Shown here piece after piece: positions 43,530 through 51,391 of a stretch of DNA of 64,000 bases. Numbering within the stretch: position 1 is the stretch's first letter; every line of letters begins with the position of its first letter. The translations under genes and the position numbers were made by a program. The stretch spans positions 36,460-100,459 of the forward strand of contig MKSV01000005.1 in NCBI GenBank assembly GCA_001897435.1, read 5' to 3'. The notes under the pieces were generated by a model, which was not told where the DNA came from, searched no databases, and saw nothing but the letters and a program-made list of their open reading frames with translations. This DNA is from Acidobacteriales bacterium 59-55. Lineage in GTDB: Bacteria > Acidobacteriota > Terriglobia > Terriglobales > Acidobacteriaceae.

Positions 43530-46315
43530 TGCTGAATATCTCGAAACCGCTCTCCGCGTCCCAGGCACAGAACTACCACACCAAAGAGTTCACCGCCGCC
43601 GAGCAGAACTATTGGAAACAAGGCGACACCATTCAGGGCGAGTGGCACGGCAAGCTGGCCGAGAACTTCGGACTTTCCGGTGCTGTAGGAGCTGAGGAGT
43701 TCGCCCGTTTGTCGGAGGGGCAACATCCTGAAACCGGCAAGCAGTTGGTGTTGCATCGCGTTGTCCATGAGTACCGGAACGCCGATCGGAAGATGGTCTC
43801 GCCCGTAGAGCATCGCGCCGGTTGGGATGCGACGTTCTCAGCACCCAAGTCCATCTCACTCACCGCCCTTGTCGGTGGCGATGACCGGGTGCGCGAGGCG
43901 CACCGCGAGGCCGTCAACGTCGCCTTGAACGAACTGGAAAAGTACACGCAGGCACGCATCGGCGGTAACAGTCCCGCCGAGACGACCGGGAAGTTTGCGG
44001 CAGCAAAGTTCGAGCATGACACCGCCCGTCCGGTGGACGGATACTCCGCACCGCAACTCCATACGCACGTTGTCATCTTCAACATGACGGAACGCGACAA
44101 TGGGAAGATGCGTGCCTTGCAACCACACTCGCTGTTTGAGAGCCAACAGTTTGCCACCGCCGTCTATCAATCCCATCTAACGTACAAACTTCGCTCACTA
44201 GGCTATGAAATCGAGGCGGGCAAGAGCGGAGCGCCCGACATCAAAGGCTACCCGCAGGAGTACCTTGACGCCTCCAGCCCGCGCCGCCAGCAGATCGAAG
44301 ATGCTTTGTCGCGCAGCGGCTTCACCGGCGCAGAGGCCGCGCAGATTGCGGCGCACAACACCCGCGATAAGAAAGTTATCCTGTCTCCCGACCAAATCCT
44401 GGCCGCGCATAAACAGATTGCCGATGAGTTCGGCAATCAGGCCGACAGAGTTGTGGCCGAGGCGCGGGAGCGCGGAAAAGAACGGGCACAGGAGCGACCG
44501 GAACAGGAGCGCCGCCAGCAGGTACGGGAAGCCGTCACCTTCGCCCGCGATAAGGGCTTCGAGCGTGAGGCCGTGGTGGATGAACGCGCCCTTTACGTGG
44601 ATGCGTTGCGCCGGGGCATGGGCGAGATGACCTATCCGGAGGTCCGCGCCAGTTTCGAAGGGCGTGTCTCGTCCGGCGAGTTCAAAGAGATTGCCGATGA
44701 CAGCCACAAGCCGGGCCGCAGGTTCACGACCGCCGCGACCATTAAGGCTGAGAGTGAAATCGCCCAGAAGGTGCAGGACGGACAGAATCGGGCATCGCAG
44801 ATCATGTCCATTGAGTCTGCTGTGCCGCTTACCGAGTCGCGCCCTTACTTCAACACCGCGCAGAAACGAGTGATTGAAGAAGTGTTAACATCACGCGACG
44901 GGGTGCAGGGATTGCAGGGCCGGGCCGGTTCAGGCAAGACCTCAGTGCTCGAAACCATCCGTCAGGGAGCGGAGGAGAATGGCTATGCCGTGGAAGGTTT
45001 TGCGCCGACGTCACGTGCGGCGAAGCAGCTTCGCGATGCCGGTATCAAAGCCAATACGTTACAGCGTTTCCTCGCAACCGGCGGCCTGCAGGCCGCCGAT
45101 GACCCAACGCGGAAACATCTCTATATGGTCGATGAATCTTCCTTGGCATCGACGCAACAGATACGCGACTTCTTCAATAAGATTGCGTCGCAGGATAAGG
45201 TGCTGTTGATTGGAGACACCCGTCAGCATCAGGGCGTCGATGCCGGAAAGCCCTTCGAGCAGTTGCAGGAAGCTGGTATGAGGACGGCACAGCTTGACCA
45301 GATCCTGCGCCAGAAAGATGCGGAGCTGCTGAAAGCCGTCGAGCATCTATCGAACAATGAAACTGCCATTGGCGTCGAATTGCTCTCGCAGCAGGGACGG
45401 ATTACGGAGATTGTTGACCCCGAGCAGCGCATCGCAGCTATCGCAAAGAGCTATGCCAAACATCCCGAAAACACTCTCATCGTTTCTCCCGACAACGCCT
45501 CGCGCCGGGACATCAATCAGGCCGTGCGGCAGGAGTTGCAGACCCTTGGCATCGTGGATATGAAAAACCATGCTATGCGCGTGCTAACGCCGCGCAACGA
45601 TATGACTGGCGCAGACAGAGAGTGGGCCAGTCGTTATGAGCCGGGAGATGTCCTGCACTATACCCGTGGGAGCAACGAGCATGACATCGAACCCCGAAGT
45701 TATGCTCAGGTCGTAGCCACGAACCCGAAGGAGAACCTTGTCACCGTGCAAAAACAAGACGGCCAGCAAGTCACCTATAACCCGTCGCGTCTGCGCGGCA
45801 TCGCCGCCTACCGCAATATTGAGCGGGAGTTCGCTATCGGGGACAAAATACAATTCACGGCTCCGCAAAGGGACTTACAGGTCGCCAACCGCGACCTTGG
45901 CACCATCCAGGACATCGGGGATGATGGAAAGATCAGCGTCCGCATGGATGGCGCGAAGGTTAGAATCTTGCGCTTCGATGCGGACGAGATGCGACACTTC
46001 GATCACGGCTATGCCGTGACCTCACACAGCTCGCAAGGTCTCACGTCCGAGCGCGTGTTGGTGAACATGGATACCGAAGTCCATCCGCAGCTTATGAATA
46101 ATAGATTTGCTTACGTGTCGGTTTCGCGTGCCTCGCACGATGCTCAGATTTATACAAATAACGCCGCTTTGCTCACTAAGAGTTTGAGCAATGACGTGAG
46201 CAAAGTTTCCGCGATTGACTTCGGTAAGGCTAAACGTCCAACTGCAAGTGTCGGTTTGGAACAGAGTGCAGCCTTGAGCAAGACAACCGTCGCTGGCCTT
46301 GGGCTAGCTCTTTGA
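43529..46315 (+). CDS. MobF-family conjugative relaxase/helicase (TrwC/TraI-like)
   Basis: 928 residues; the ATG overlaps the virD4 stop. The N-terminal relaxase domain has the catalytic Tyr16 in SQAQNYHTKEF and the HUH metal site in APQLHTHVVIFNMTER (about residues 174-182). A RecD-like helicase follows, with LQGRAGSGKTSVLETI (Walker A, about residue 463), YMVDESSLASTQQIR (Walker B) and late motifs GYAVTSHSSQGLTSERVLVNMDTE and NRFAYVSVSRA. It nicks oriT, remains bound to the 5' end and unwinds the strand during transfer. It ends the conjugation block; cargo begins just after it. Confidence 0.95.
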   Translation: MLNISKPLSASQAQNYHTKEFTAAEQNYWKQGDTIQGEWHGKLAENFGLSGAVGAEEFARLSEGQHPETGKQLVLHRVVHEYRNADRKMVSPVEHRAGWDATFSAPKSISLTALVGGDDRVREAHREAVNVALNELEKYTQARIGGNSPAETTGKFAAAKFEHDTARPVDGYSAPQLHTHVVIFNMTERDNGKMRALQPHSLFESQQFATAVYQSHLTYKLRSLGYEIEAGKSGAPDIKGYPQEYLDASSPRRQQIEDALSRSGFTGAEAAQIAAHNTRDKKVILSPDQILAAHKQIADEFGNQADRVVAEARERGKERAQERPEQERRQQVREAVTFARDKGFEREAVVDERALYVDALRRGMGEMTYPEVRASFEGRVSSGEFKEIADDSHKPGRRFTTAATIKAESEIAQKVQDGQNRASQIMSIESAVPLTESRPYFNTAQKRVIEEVLTSRDGVQGLQGRAGSGKTSVLETIRQGAEENGYAVEGFAPTSRAAKQLRDAGIKANTLQRFLATGGLQAADDPTRKHLYMVDESSLASTQQIRDFFNKIASQDKVLLIGDTRQHQGVDAGKPFEQLQEAGMRTAQLDQILRQKDAELLKAVEHLSNNETAIGVELLSQQGRITEIVDPEQRIAAIAKSYAKHPENTLIVSPDNASRRDINQAVRQELQTLGIVDMKNHAMRVLTPRNDMTGADREWASRYEPGDVLHYTRGSNEHDIEPRSYAQVVATNPKENLVTVQKQDGQQVTYNPSRLRGIAAYRNIEREFAIGDKIQFTAPQRDLQVANRDLGTIQDIGDDGKISVRMDGAKVRILRFDADEMRHFDHGYAVTSHSSQGLTSERVLVNMDTEVHPQLMNNRFAYVSVSRASHDAQIYTNNAALLTKSLSNDVSKVSAIDFGKAKRPTASVGLEQSAALSKTTVAGLGLAL

Positions 46316-46360
46316 GGTCGTGGATTCTATGTGGCTCTCGCACATTCAGAGTCTGCGGCG

Positions 46361-46644
46361 TCAAAAGAAACTGCCCGGTTGGCTCGCGTGTATGCGTTCG
46401 CCAATAATCGTCTCAAGAAACTGCTCCGGCAAGTCATATGCCGCATCCAAGACGGCTGGCGCAATGAAGGGAGCCAGGCTGGTGGCCGGGCCGATGGAAA
46501 TCACTGGCGTTCCTGGAATTAGGGTAACTACTACCGCCCACTGCTGCAAACATGGTGGGGATAAGGAAGGGACAGGCGGCTAGCCAGTTGTAGCAAAGCG
46601 ATCGCGGTGAGCAGGAGTACGAGCAGACTCTCGAAGAAGGTCAT
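46361..46644 (-). pseudogene. Remnant of a CPA1-type Na+/H+ antiporter, frameshifted
   Basis: Read on the minus strand from the ATG at 46644, the start MTFFESLLVLLLTAIALLQL then ASRLSLPYP resembles the first helix of NhaP-like antiporters. The frame is broken, and the continuation TMFAAVG and then VVVTLIPGTPVISIGPATSLAPFIAPAVLDAAYD follows in two other frames. About 95 codons remain out of some 500, after which the similarity stops. Two frameshifts and truncation mean it cannot make a transporter. It is a scar of earlier cargo. Identification rests on recalled family patterns and should be confirmed by a frame-tolerant search. Confidence 0.6.
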
Positions 46645-46815
46645 GGAATAGTTTTATGCTCTTCGTTGATACAGAAGGATATTTTGGCTCTTTGCTAGGG
46701 TTCGAGGCGAATCGCAAGTTCAGAGGGTGTCAAGAAGCGGTCGATTGGCGTACTTTGATGGGAGAATGGTGCACATTGCAGGGCGGCATGCGTAAGGAAC
46801 CTCTACGGTTAGGAG

Positions 46816-46970
46816 ATGTTAAACACGAAAGCCTATTCGGCTGCCAACTTGACATCGCCACTCACCCCACTGTGATCGCGCGGCACGATCCGACCGAGAA
46901 CGATGTGCAGATTGAAATCCTGTTCTGCGGTATCTGTCATTCGGACCTGCACTATGCGCGCATTGAGTGA
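46816..46970 (+). pseudogene. Remnant of a zinc-dependent alcohol dehydrogenase N-terminus
   Basis: ATG at 46816 gives MLNTKAYSAANLTSPLTPL, then a stop. Shifting by one base near 46866 continues as TVIARHDPTENDVQIEILFCGICHSDLHYARIE and a stop. The second part is the zinc-binding start of YahK/cinnamyl-alcohol-dehydrogenase-like enzymes (DVxIEIxxCGICHSDLH). Only about 50 of the usual 350 residues remain, with one frameshift. Together with the antiporter remnant on the other strand it fills the gap between the relaxase and the defence cargo. Confidence 0.65.
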
Positions 46971-47074
46971 AGCAGCGTCATGCAGACTGTATAACGATAA
47001 CGCTGTGATCGCTGCGGTTTGGACGATTCGAAGGCCTTGTTAGAGATCATGATGGAAGGAAGCGCAGCGACCAC

Positions 47075-48160
47075 ATGGAACTCAGACGGAAGAGAGTGTA
47101 TCGTCAAAAAGTGATCCATAAGCGAGCCCAAACACAGTTAACGCTCCTCCCGGAACAAGTTGCTCCGAGCGTCGGGGCGCCTAAACATTGCAAACCATTT
47201 CGGATAGAGGGAGTTGACTGGGAAACCACCCCGGTCTTCGATACATACTGGAGATTCGCCTTTGCAAGGCAAGAGGCGTATGCCAGAAGGCTTACAAATG
47301 TCTTTCCGTACTCGGATGATCCGATACTTCAATCGTATAAATTCACAAATGCGTATCGAGTCGCAGATCGTGTCAGCCAATTCATGCTTCGTGAAGTAAT
47401 ATACCGAGGGGACCAGTCAGCAGATCAGGTTTTCTTTAGAACCGTGCTTTTCAAATTGTTCAATAAGATTGAAACCTGGAGTCTCCTCAGACAATCCTTC
47501 GGCGAGATTTACTGGTCCCCTACCATAATTCCAAAGATTAGCCAACTCCTTACGGAGAAACTTGGTCGTGGGACTCGGATCTATTCCGCCGCTTACATCA
47601 TGCCGTCAGGGGGTGGTGCTTACGCGCGCAAGCATGATGCCCACCTTGCGTTGCTTCTGAAGATGATGGATGAACAAATATTCAAACAGATACACGAAGC
47701 GCCCAACATGAAGATGGCATTCGGGATTCTTCGGGCGCAGCCTATGCTAGGTGACTTCTTAGCGTATCAATTCGTTACTGACATCAACTACAGCAACATC
47801 TCTAACTTCGGTGAAGATGAATTCGTTGTGGCTGGGCCTGGCGCTCGCGATGGTCTACGAAAATGCTTTCCAGATATGCCGATGAACTTGGCTTCGGAAG
47901 CGATCAAAGCTGTTTATGTAGCCCAGGCAAAGGAGTTTCAGCGACGCAACTTGCCCTTTAGAACGCTCTGGGGGCGGCCATTGCAGCTCATTGACTGTCA
48001 AAATCTCTTCTGTGAAGTTGACAAATATTCCCGCGTCGCCCATCCGGACATAATGGGTTTGTCGGGTCGAACGAGAATCAAACAGCAATTTCGGCCGAGT
48101 GGTGAGCTGCCGAAGCCATTCTTTCCTCCCAAGTGGGGTCTTCCAGTATCACAAGCTTAA
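47075..48160 (+). CDS. HMUDK_hel-like protein (5-hmdU DNA kinase helical domain family)
   Basis: 361 residues. The core FDTYWRFAFARQEAYARRLTNVFPYSDDPILQSYKFTNAYRVADRVSQFMLREVIY, then QVFFRTVLFKLFNKIETWSLL, matches the helical domain described next to 5-hydroxymethyluracil DNA kinases and the alpha-glutamyl/putrescinyl-thymine pyrophosphorylase clade of base-hypermodification systems. No P-loop kinase domain is present, so this is the stand-alone form. In phages such proteins act on modified thymine in DNA; in bacteria the role is not established. Its 3' end overlaps the convergent mazG-like gene by four bases. GGAAGGA lies somewhat far upstream of the ATG. Identification is from memory of the family pattern. 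Confidence 0.7.
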   Translation: MELRRKRVYRQKVIHKRAQTQLTLLPEQVAPSVGAPKHCKPFRIEGVDWETTPVFDTYWRFAFARQEAYARRLTNVFPYSDDPILQSYKFTNAYRVADRVSQFMLREVIYRGDQSADQVFFRTVLFKLFNKIETWSLLRQSFGEIYWSPTIIPKISQLLTEKLGRGTRIYSAAYIMPSGGGAYARKHDAHLALLLKMMDEQIFKQIHEAPNMKMAFGILRAQPMLGDFLAYQFVTDINYSNISNFGEDEFVVAGPGARDGLRKCFPDMPMNLASEAIKAVYVAQAKEFQRRNLPFRTLWGRPLQLIDCQNLFCEVDKYSRVAHPDIMGLSGRTRIKQQFRPSGELPKPFFPPKWGLPVSQA

Positions 48161-49038
48161 AAACTGGATGATGGTACGAATCGGAGACGCCGACTGTCGA
48201 GGTTACAGACTACAGTACCGCCGTTGTGATCCTTCATCTCCCGCCAGATCGAGAAAGCCTGCAGGATTGCATCTTCCCAGTCGTTCAGCGATCGGACAGA
48301 GACTTCAAGGTGAGCTGCCATTTCGTGGCAAGTACGCAATAGAGGCCAGTCGAGACGTTCAACAGACTTGAGCAAAGAATGCTGCCGTGCGTAATTGAAC
48401 ACAAGAGCAGCGATTCCTTCTTCGATTGCAACTGCACGACCACCGTCTTCCACCTCGTCCACCAGAGCATTGCTTTTTCTTTTCCGTTTAAGGAGAGCTC
48501 GTAAGACTGGCGACCATCCCAAAACTGTGGCAAAACTTAAATGGAGCACATCGTGATACCTATAATCGTCTCCGGAATAAGCGTTGTCAGTGAGACTGCT
48601 ACCTAATTTGAGACCGTCTATTAGCACCTCCAGACGTTGGCGCTGGGTCGGCCCCGAGTTGTGAAACTCGGCATTCAACAAGCGCGGGAACCTCTCTTCG
48701 GGGTGGAATTCTTCATCAAGCACCTTGAAAGTGACAGGATTCGATGGAAGCCAACGAGCGCTGGCTTTTGCCAAGTTCGAAGCAGCGACTTCCTCTAGAG
48801 TCAAATCGAAATGACCTGCAAGCGTAGACACATACCACAGCACGTCACCAAGTTCTTCACGAAGTCGACTATTTACGATCTCGAATGACGAGCCGTCCCG
48901 AAGATATTTCTTGTACAAGGTGAGGAGCGAACCGGTCTCCCCAGCAAGGCCAAGCAGAGCAATGATGATGCTGTCGGGCGCCGCATGTTCCCCTTGGATG
49001 GTCGCAGAGGCATCCGTTTGATATTCATTCAATGTCAT
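48157..49038 (-). CDS. MazG-type nucleotide pyrophosphohydrolase with C-terminal extension
   Basis: 293 residues, with AGGGAGG six bases before the ATG. The N-terminal all-alpha MazG domain is clear: LLGLAGETGSLLTLYKKYLRDG and LREELGDVLWYVSTLAGHFDLTLEEVAASNLAKASARW, containing the EExxD metal site and the ExxE pair. The C-terminal 170 residues (VLDEEFHPEERFPRLLNAEFHNSG and SYSGDDYRYHDVLHLSFATVLGWSPVLRALLKRKRKSN-like region) resemble the MazG_C extension that travels with DNA base-modification and conflict genes. MazG enzymes hydrolyse (d)NTPs to the monophosphate. It is the last gene of the TIR-Nmad2 operon and meets the HMUDK_hel gene tail to tail with a four-base overlap. Confidence 0.85.
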   Translation of the reverse strand: MTLNEYQTDASATIQGEHAAPDSIIIALLGLAGETGSLLTLYKKYLRDGSSFEIVNSRLREELGDVLWYVSTLAGHFDLTLEEVAASNLAKASARWLPSNPVTFKVLDEEFHPEERFPRLLNAEFHNSGPTQRQRLEVLIDGLKLGSSLTDNAYSGDDYRYHDVLHLSFATVLGWSPVLRALLKRKRKSNALVDEVEDGGRAVAIEEGIAALVFNYARQHSLLKSVERLDWPLLRTCHEMAAHLEVSVRSLNDWEDAILQAFSIWREMKDHNGGTVVCNLDSRRLRFVPSSSF

Positions 49039-49048
49039 CCATCCCTCC

Positions 49049-49678
49049 CTAGTTGTGCTTCATCAGATTGAGAATCAGCGCGATCAATAAAGCTACACCC
49101 AGCGGGGCATAGAGCAGCAGCTTAAAGCGAAGCTCTTCAAATTCCTTCTGAAGCTTCGATAGAGTTATGCTGGAACCGCCCAAAAGTTGGACGTACTGCA
49201 ATGGTAGATCATTGCCAAAGGGTGTTCGCTCTCCCTCAGTCTGCCCAGCTACTTCGGCGAAGAAGATCGTGAAGGTATCGTCACCAAGTCGAAGCCGAAT
49301 GTCGCTCGGACCTATATTGTTAACTGCAAATACCAAAATACCTTTATGCGTTGGATCAACGTGAAAACCAGACACGTTTATGAGCCCTTGCATCTTGTAA
49401 GTGTTACGCAACGTAATAAACGCTAGGAGATCTCTGGGCATGTTGAGTTCTTCGAGGGTTGTGAGCAGCGCAAATTGGCCTGGCGCGATCGTTAGATAAC
49501 GCAGTTTCTCTTCGTTGAGTTGAATGGGCGCTTCATCTCCGACAACGTACGAAGCAGGTCCAAGCCGCAGATCATAGGACGCTTGCCGCACATTTTTGGC
49601 GAGAAATGTGTTTCCGGTAATGAGACTAGATGGGCCCGCATCGCATCTTTGGCGGATTCTCTCTGTGGAAAGAAACAA
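49049..49678 (-). CDS. dCTP deaminase/dUTPase-fold protein with C-terminal membrane helix
   Basis: 209 residues from a TTG at 49678; GGAGG six bases upstream and the stop of the previous gene directly before it support this start. The fold is that of dCTP deaminase: VRQASYDLRLGPASYVV, LPRDLLAF-like region, FITLRNTYKMQGLINVSGFHVDPTHKGILVFAVNNIG. The Arg of the substrate motif is kept, but the position of the catalytic Glu (VLEFxN in known deaminases) reads VFAVN here, so deaminase activity is doubtful. After a coiled segment (LSKLQKEFEELRFK) a C-terminal helix, LLLYAPLGVALLIALILNLM, should anchor it in the membrane. It may sense or bind deoxynucleotides instead. Family members defend against phage by depleting dCTP. 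Confidence 0.75.
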   Translation of the reverse strand: MFLSTERIRQRCDAGPSSLITGNTFLAKNVRQASYDLRLGPASYVVGDEAPIQLNEEKLRYLTIAPGQFALLTTLEELNMPRDLLAFITLRNTYKMQGLINVSGFHVDPTHKGILVFAVNNIGPSDIRLRLGDDTFTIFFAEVAGQTEGERTPFGNDLPLQYVQLLGGSSITLSKLQKEFEELRFKLLLYAPLGVALLIALILNLMKHN

Positions 49679-49906
49679 TCAATACCTCCAGAACGCATAC
49701 GTTGAAATAATGCGTTCGACCGCTGCCAACGTGATAATTACCAATCCAAACGTCAACGCCTTTGCAAGAGCCCTAAACCACAAGATGGAAATGTTTCCTA
49801 CAAGATACGCCGGCTTCCAGATCACTAAAGCCCATGTGGCCGCGTACACAATTCCAGAGAATACAACCAGTCCGACCCCAAGTTTCACCAAATCGCTATT
49901 CAGCAT
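49679..49906 (-). CDS. Small two-helix membrane protein of the Nmad2 operon
   Basis: 75 residues from the ATG at 49906, preceded by GGAGAG; a GTG at 49918 adds four residues. Two hydrophobic helices (LVKLGVGLVVFSGIVYAATWALVIW and ALAKALTFGLVIITLAAVERII) are linked by a short loop with KPAYLVGNISILWFR. Its TGA stop is immediately followed by the TTG of the dCTP-deaminase-like gene, and the ribosome-binding site of that gene lies inside its last codons, so the two are made together. Both are membrane proteins, so they probably form one complex. No family is recognised. Confidence 0.7.
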   Translation of the reverse strand: MLNSDLVKLGVGLVVFSGIVYAATWALVIWKPAYLVGNISILWFRALAKALTFGLVIITLAAVERIISTYAFWRY

Positions 49907-49962
49907 CAGTCTCTCCACTAGGTTTGTTGTAAAGTTCGGAGCTTTGCCATATTACGCGGCAG

Positions 49963-50610
49963 TTAGTGCAATGTACTTCCTATGCCGGAGTACCGCTTCG
50001 CGCTCTGATCAAAGTCAAACGGATCGCCGGTCAATCTGTTTCTGCCATTACGATAATTTTCGAAAAGCCAATCGACGAACACGGCACATTTCGAGTCCTC
50101 GAACACTCGGTGGCCCCTCCGATTCTTGTACTCCAAACGCTCTAGAACGCGAGGTGTGACGAATGGAGCAGCTTTTCCGAAATAGAGGAAGTCGCGGGAT
50201 ATGAGCACCCTATTAGCACTCGTATCCTTATTGACATTCACTGGATTCGCTGAACCGTCAGGATTGCTATGGTGTGAGTCCAACTGCTGCCAAGGTCCAC
50301 CAACCTCGTTGCGCGAATAGATATTGTCTCCAACCATCATTACGCTGCTGCCGTTCCTCACAGGACGCTTGTCAAAATACGCCTCGTTTGCCCAATACTC
50401 ATCAAACGATAGGGTTTCAGTTACGCGCATCGCGTAAACACAACGGCCAGTGGCCTTCAGGCGGCCACCGCCCATCCCTACGACCCAGTCACCCAACTTC
50501 GCTTTCGCGCGGACCCGCGGTGCGCAAGTTGCCAGTGTGCAAGAACCATGAAACGGATTAGGTGCGAATCCGAAGTCGCGATCAACCACGTACATGTAAA
50601 GTTTGCTCAC
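49963..50610 (-). CDS. Nmad2-type nucleotide-modification-associated protein
   Basis: 215 residues from a GTG at 50610, three bases after the TIR stop codon. The sequence MSKLYMYVVDRDFGFAPNPF then HGSCTLATCAPRVR, then GDWVVGMGG, CVYAMRVTETLSFDEYWAN, GDNIYSR, WQQLDSHHSNPDGSANPVNVNKDTSANRVLISRDFLYFGKAAP matches the nucleotide-modification-associated domain 2 family, in which FAPNPFHGxCTLATCKPxIR and DSHHS are the signatures. The family was named from its association with DNA base-hypermodification genes; no reaction is established. It is the second gene of the TIR-Nmad2-membrane-deaminase-MazG operon. Confidence 0.8.
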   Translation of the reverse strand: MSKLYMYVVDRDFGFAPNPFHGSCTLATCAPRVRAKAKLGDWVVGMGGGRLKATGRCVYAMRVTETLSFDEYWANEAYFDKRPVRNGSSVMMVGDNIYSRNEVGGPWQQLDSHHSNPDGSANPVNVNKDTSANRVLISRDFLYFGKAAPFVTPRVLERLEYKNRRGHRVFEDSKCAVFVDWLFENYRNGRNRLTGDPFDFDQSAKRYSGIGSTLH

Positions 50611-50613
50611 GAA

Positions 50614-51099
50614 TTAACAGACCGTCTTCGTGCCGGCATGTACGACATCTCTGGCGGTTCCATCCGAGTTTTCGAAGTTGTTATTTTTGCCGTCGATCGC
50701 GTCCAAGATGCTGTCAGTGTTCCATGCGACAATCGCTGAACCGTATTGTTCTAACGCATCCGGCATTTCCGCGTCAGTCCCCCCATGGGCGTATACGCCG
50801 ACGATTCGCTTTCCCTGTTGTGCCGCCTCCGTAATCTCCCAGTTCACCCAAGGACGTGCGTGCGTTTCCTTCCCTATGATCACCACTACTGTTGAAGCCC
50901 AAGAGATCTTCATTCGCAAGAGGCGGCGAATTGTTTCGTCCTTAACGCGACCTTCCTCCATACGCCTCTGGTTAGCGGGTTTCATGCGAACGGAACTATT
51001 TCGAACATCGCTGCCCCCTCGATTTAACAATTCGGTGAGCTGGTCGACTTTTTTGTCGTCGGCGTGGTGGTGACTGATGAAAACGTGCTTTCGTTCCAT
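50614..51099 (-). CDS. ThsB-like TIR-domain protein (DUF1863 type)
   Basis: 161 residues with GGAGAGG upstream of the ATG. Seen: strand A KHVFISHHHADD, a central VVVIIGKETHARPWVNWEI with the probable catalytic Glu88, and KRIVGVYAHGG. This is the layout of the Thoeris ThsB TIR proteins, which sense phage and make an NAD-derived cyclic nucleotide. The tail (NNNFENSDGTARDVVHAG) is not TIR-like. It heads the operon with the Nmad2 protein, and the promoter region shared with the SLOG-patatin gene contains the 22-bp repeat element. Whether it signals to the neighbouring SLOG proteins or is dedicated to the modification operon is open. Confidence 0.82.
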   Translation of the reverse strand: MERKHVFISHHHADDKKVDQLTELLNRGGSDVRNSSVRMKPANQRRMEEGRVKDETIRRLLRMKISWASTVVVIIGKETHARPWVNWEITEAAQQGKRIVGVYAHGGTDAEMPDALEQYGSAIVAWNTDSILDAIDGKNNNFENSDGTARDVVHAGTKTVC

Positions 51100-51173
51100 T
51101 CTGACCTCTCCGAACTCGCGAGCTAGAACCGTACATGAGAATCGCCTAGTGCGGCCTCCATATTATCATTGCA

Positions 51174-51195
51174 TTCGCCTTGTGTTCGCCTATCC
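51174..51195 (-). promoter_or_regulatory. Direct-repeat operator candidate upstream of the TIR operon
   Basis: TTCGCCTTGTG followed directly by TTCGCCTATCC forms an 11-bp-spaced direct repeat of TTCGCC. The same 22 bases with one change occur upstream of imuA at 63263-63284, in the same orientation relative to the minus-strand gene. A GATAAT-like -10 for the TIR gene is at about 51160-51168, so the element would cover its -35 region, which suits a repressor. The distance to the TIR start is 75 bp; the divergent SLOG-patatin gene starts 197 bp away. The TTC-N8-TTC spacing resembles the direct-repeat LexA boxes of some bacteria. Confidence 0.55.
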
Positions 51196-51391
51196 GCTAA
51201 AAAAAGGTTCGAACGGTCGGACTACAGTTCCGATTGGGAAGACTATCAAGGCTGTTTGTATCTCTGCTCTTGCGCCAGCCGGGCCTCGCAACAGAAAACG
51301 AAGATGAACGACAATTAGTGTGGTGACGGTTCTTGAACTCTCATCTCACCGAATTAAGAAGCACAAACAAGTGAGGAGCAAAAGGAATGGA

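Noticed and set aside
46320..46583. 87-codon plus-strand frame after the relaxase
   Set aside because: Antisense to the antiporter remnant, with no recognisable content.
51207..51214. GTTCGAAC palindrome as a LexA box
   Set aside because: Eight bases is too short to separate from chance, and it has no counterpart upstream of imuA, unlike the 22-bp element.
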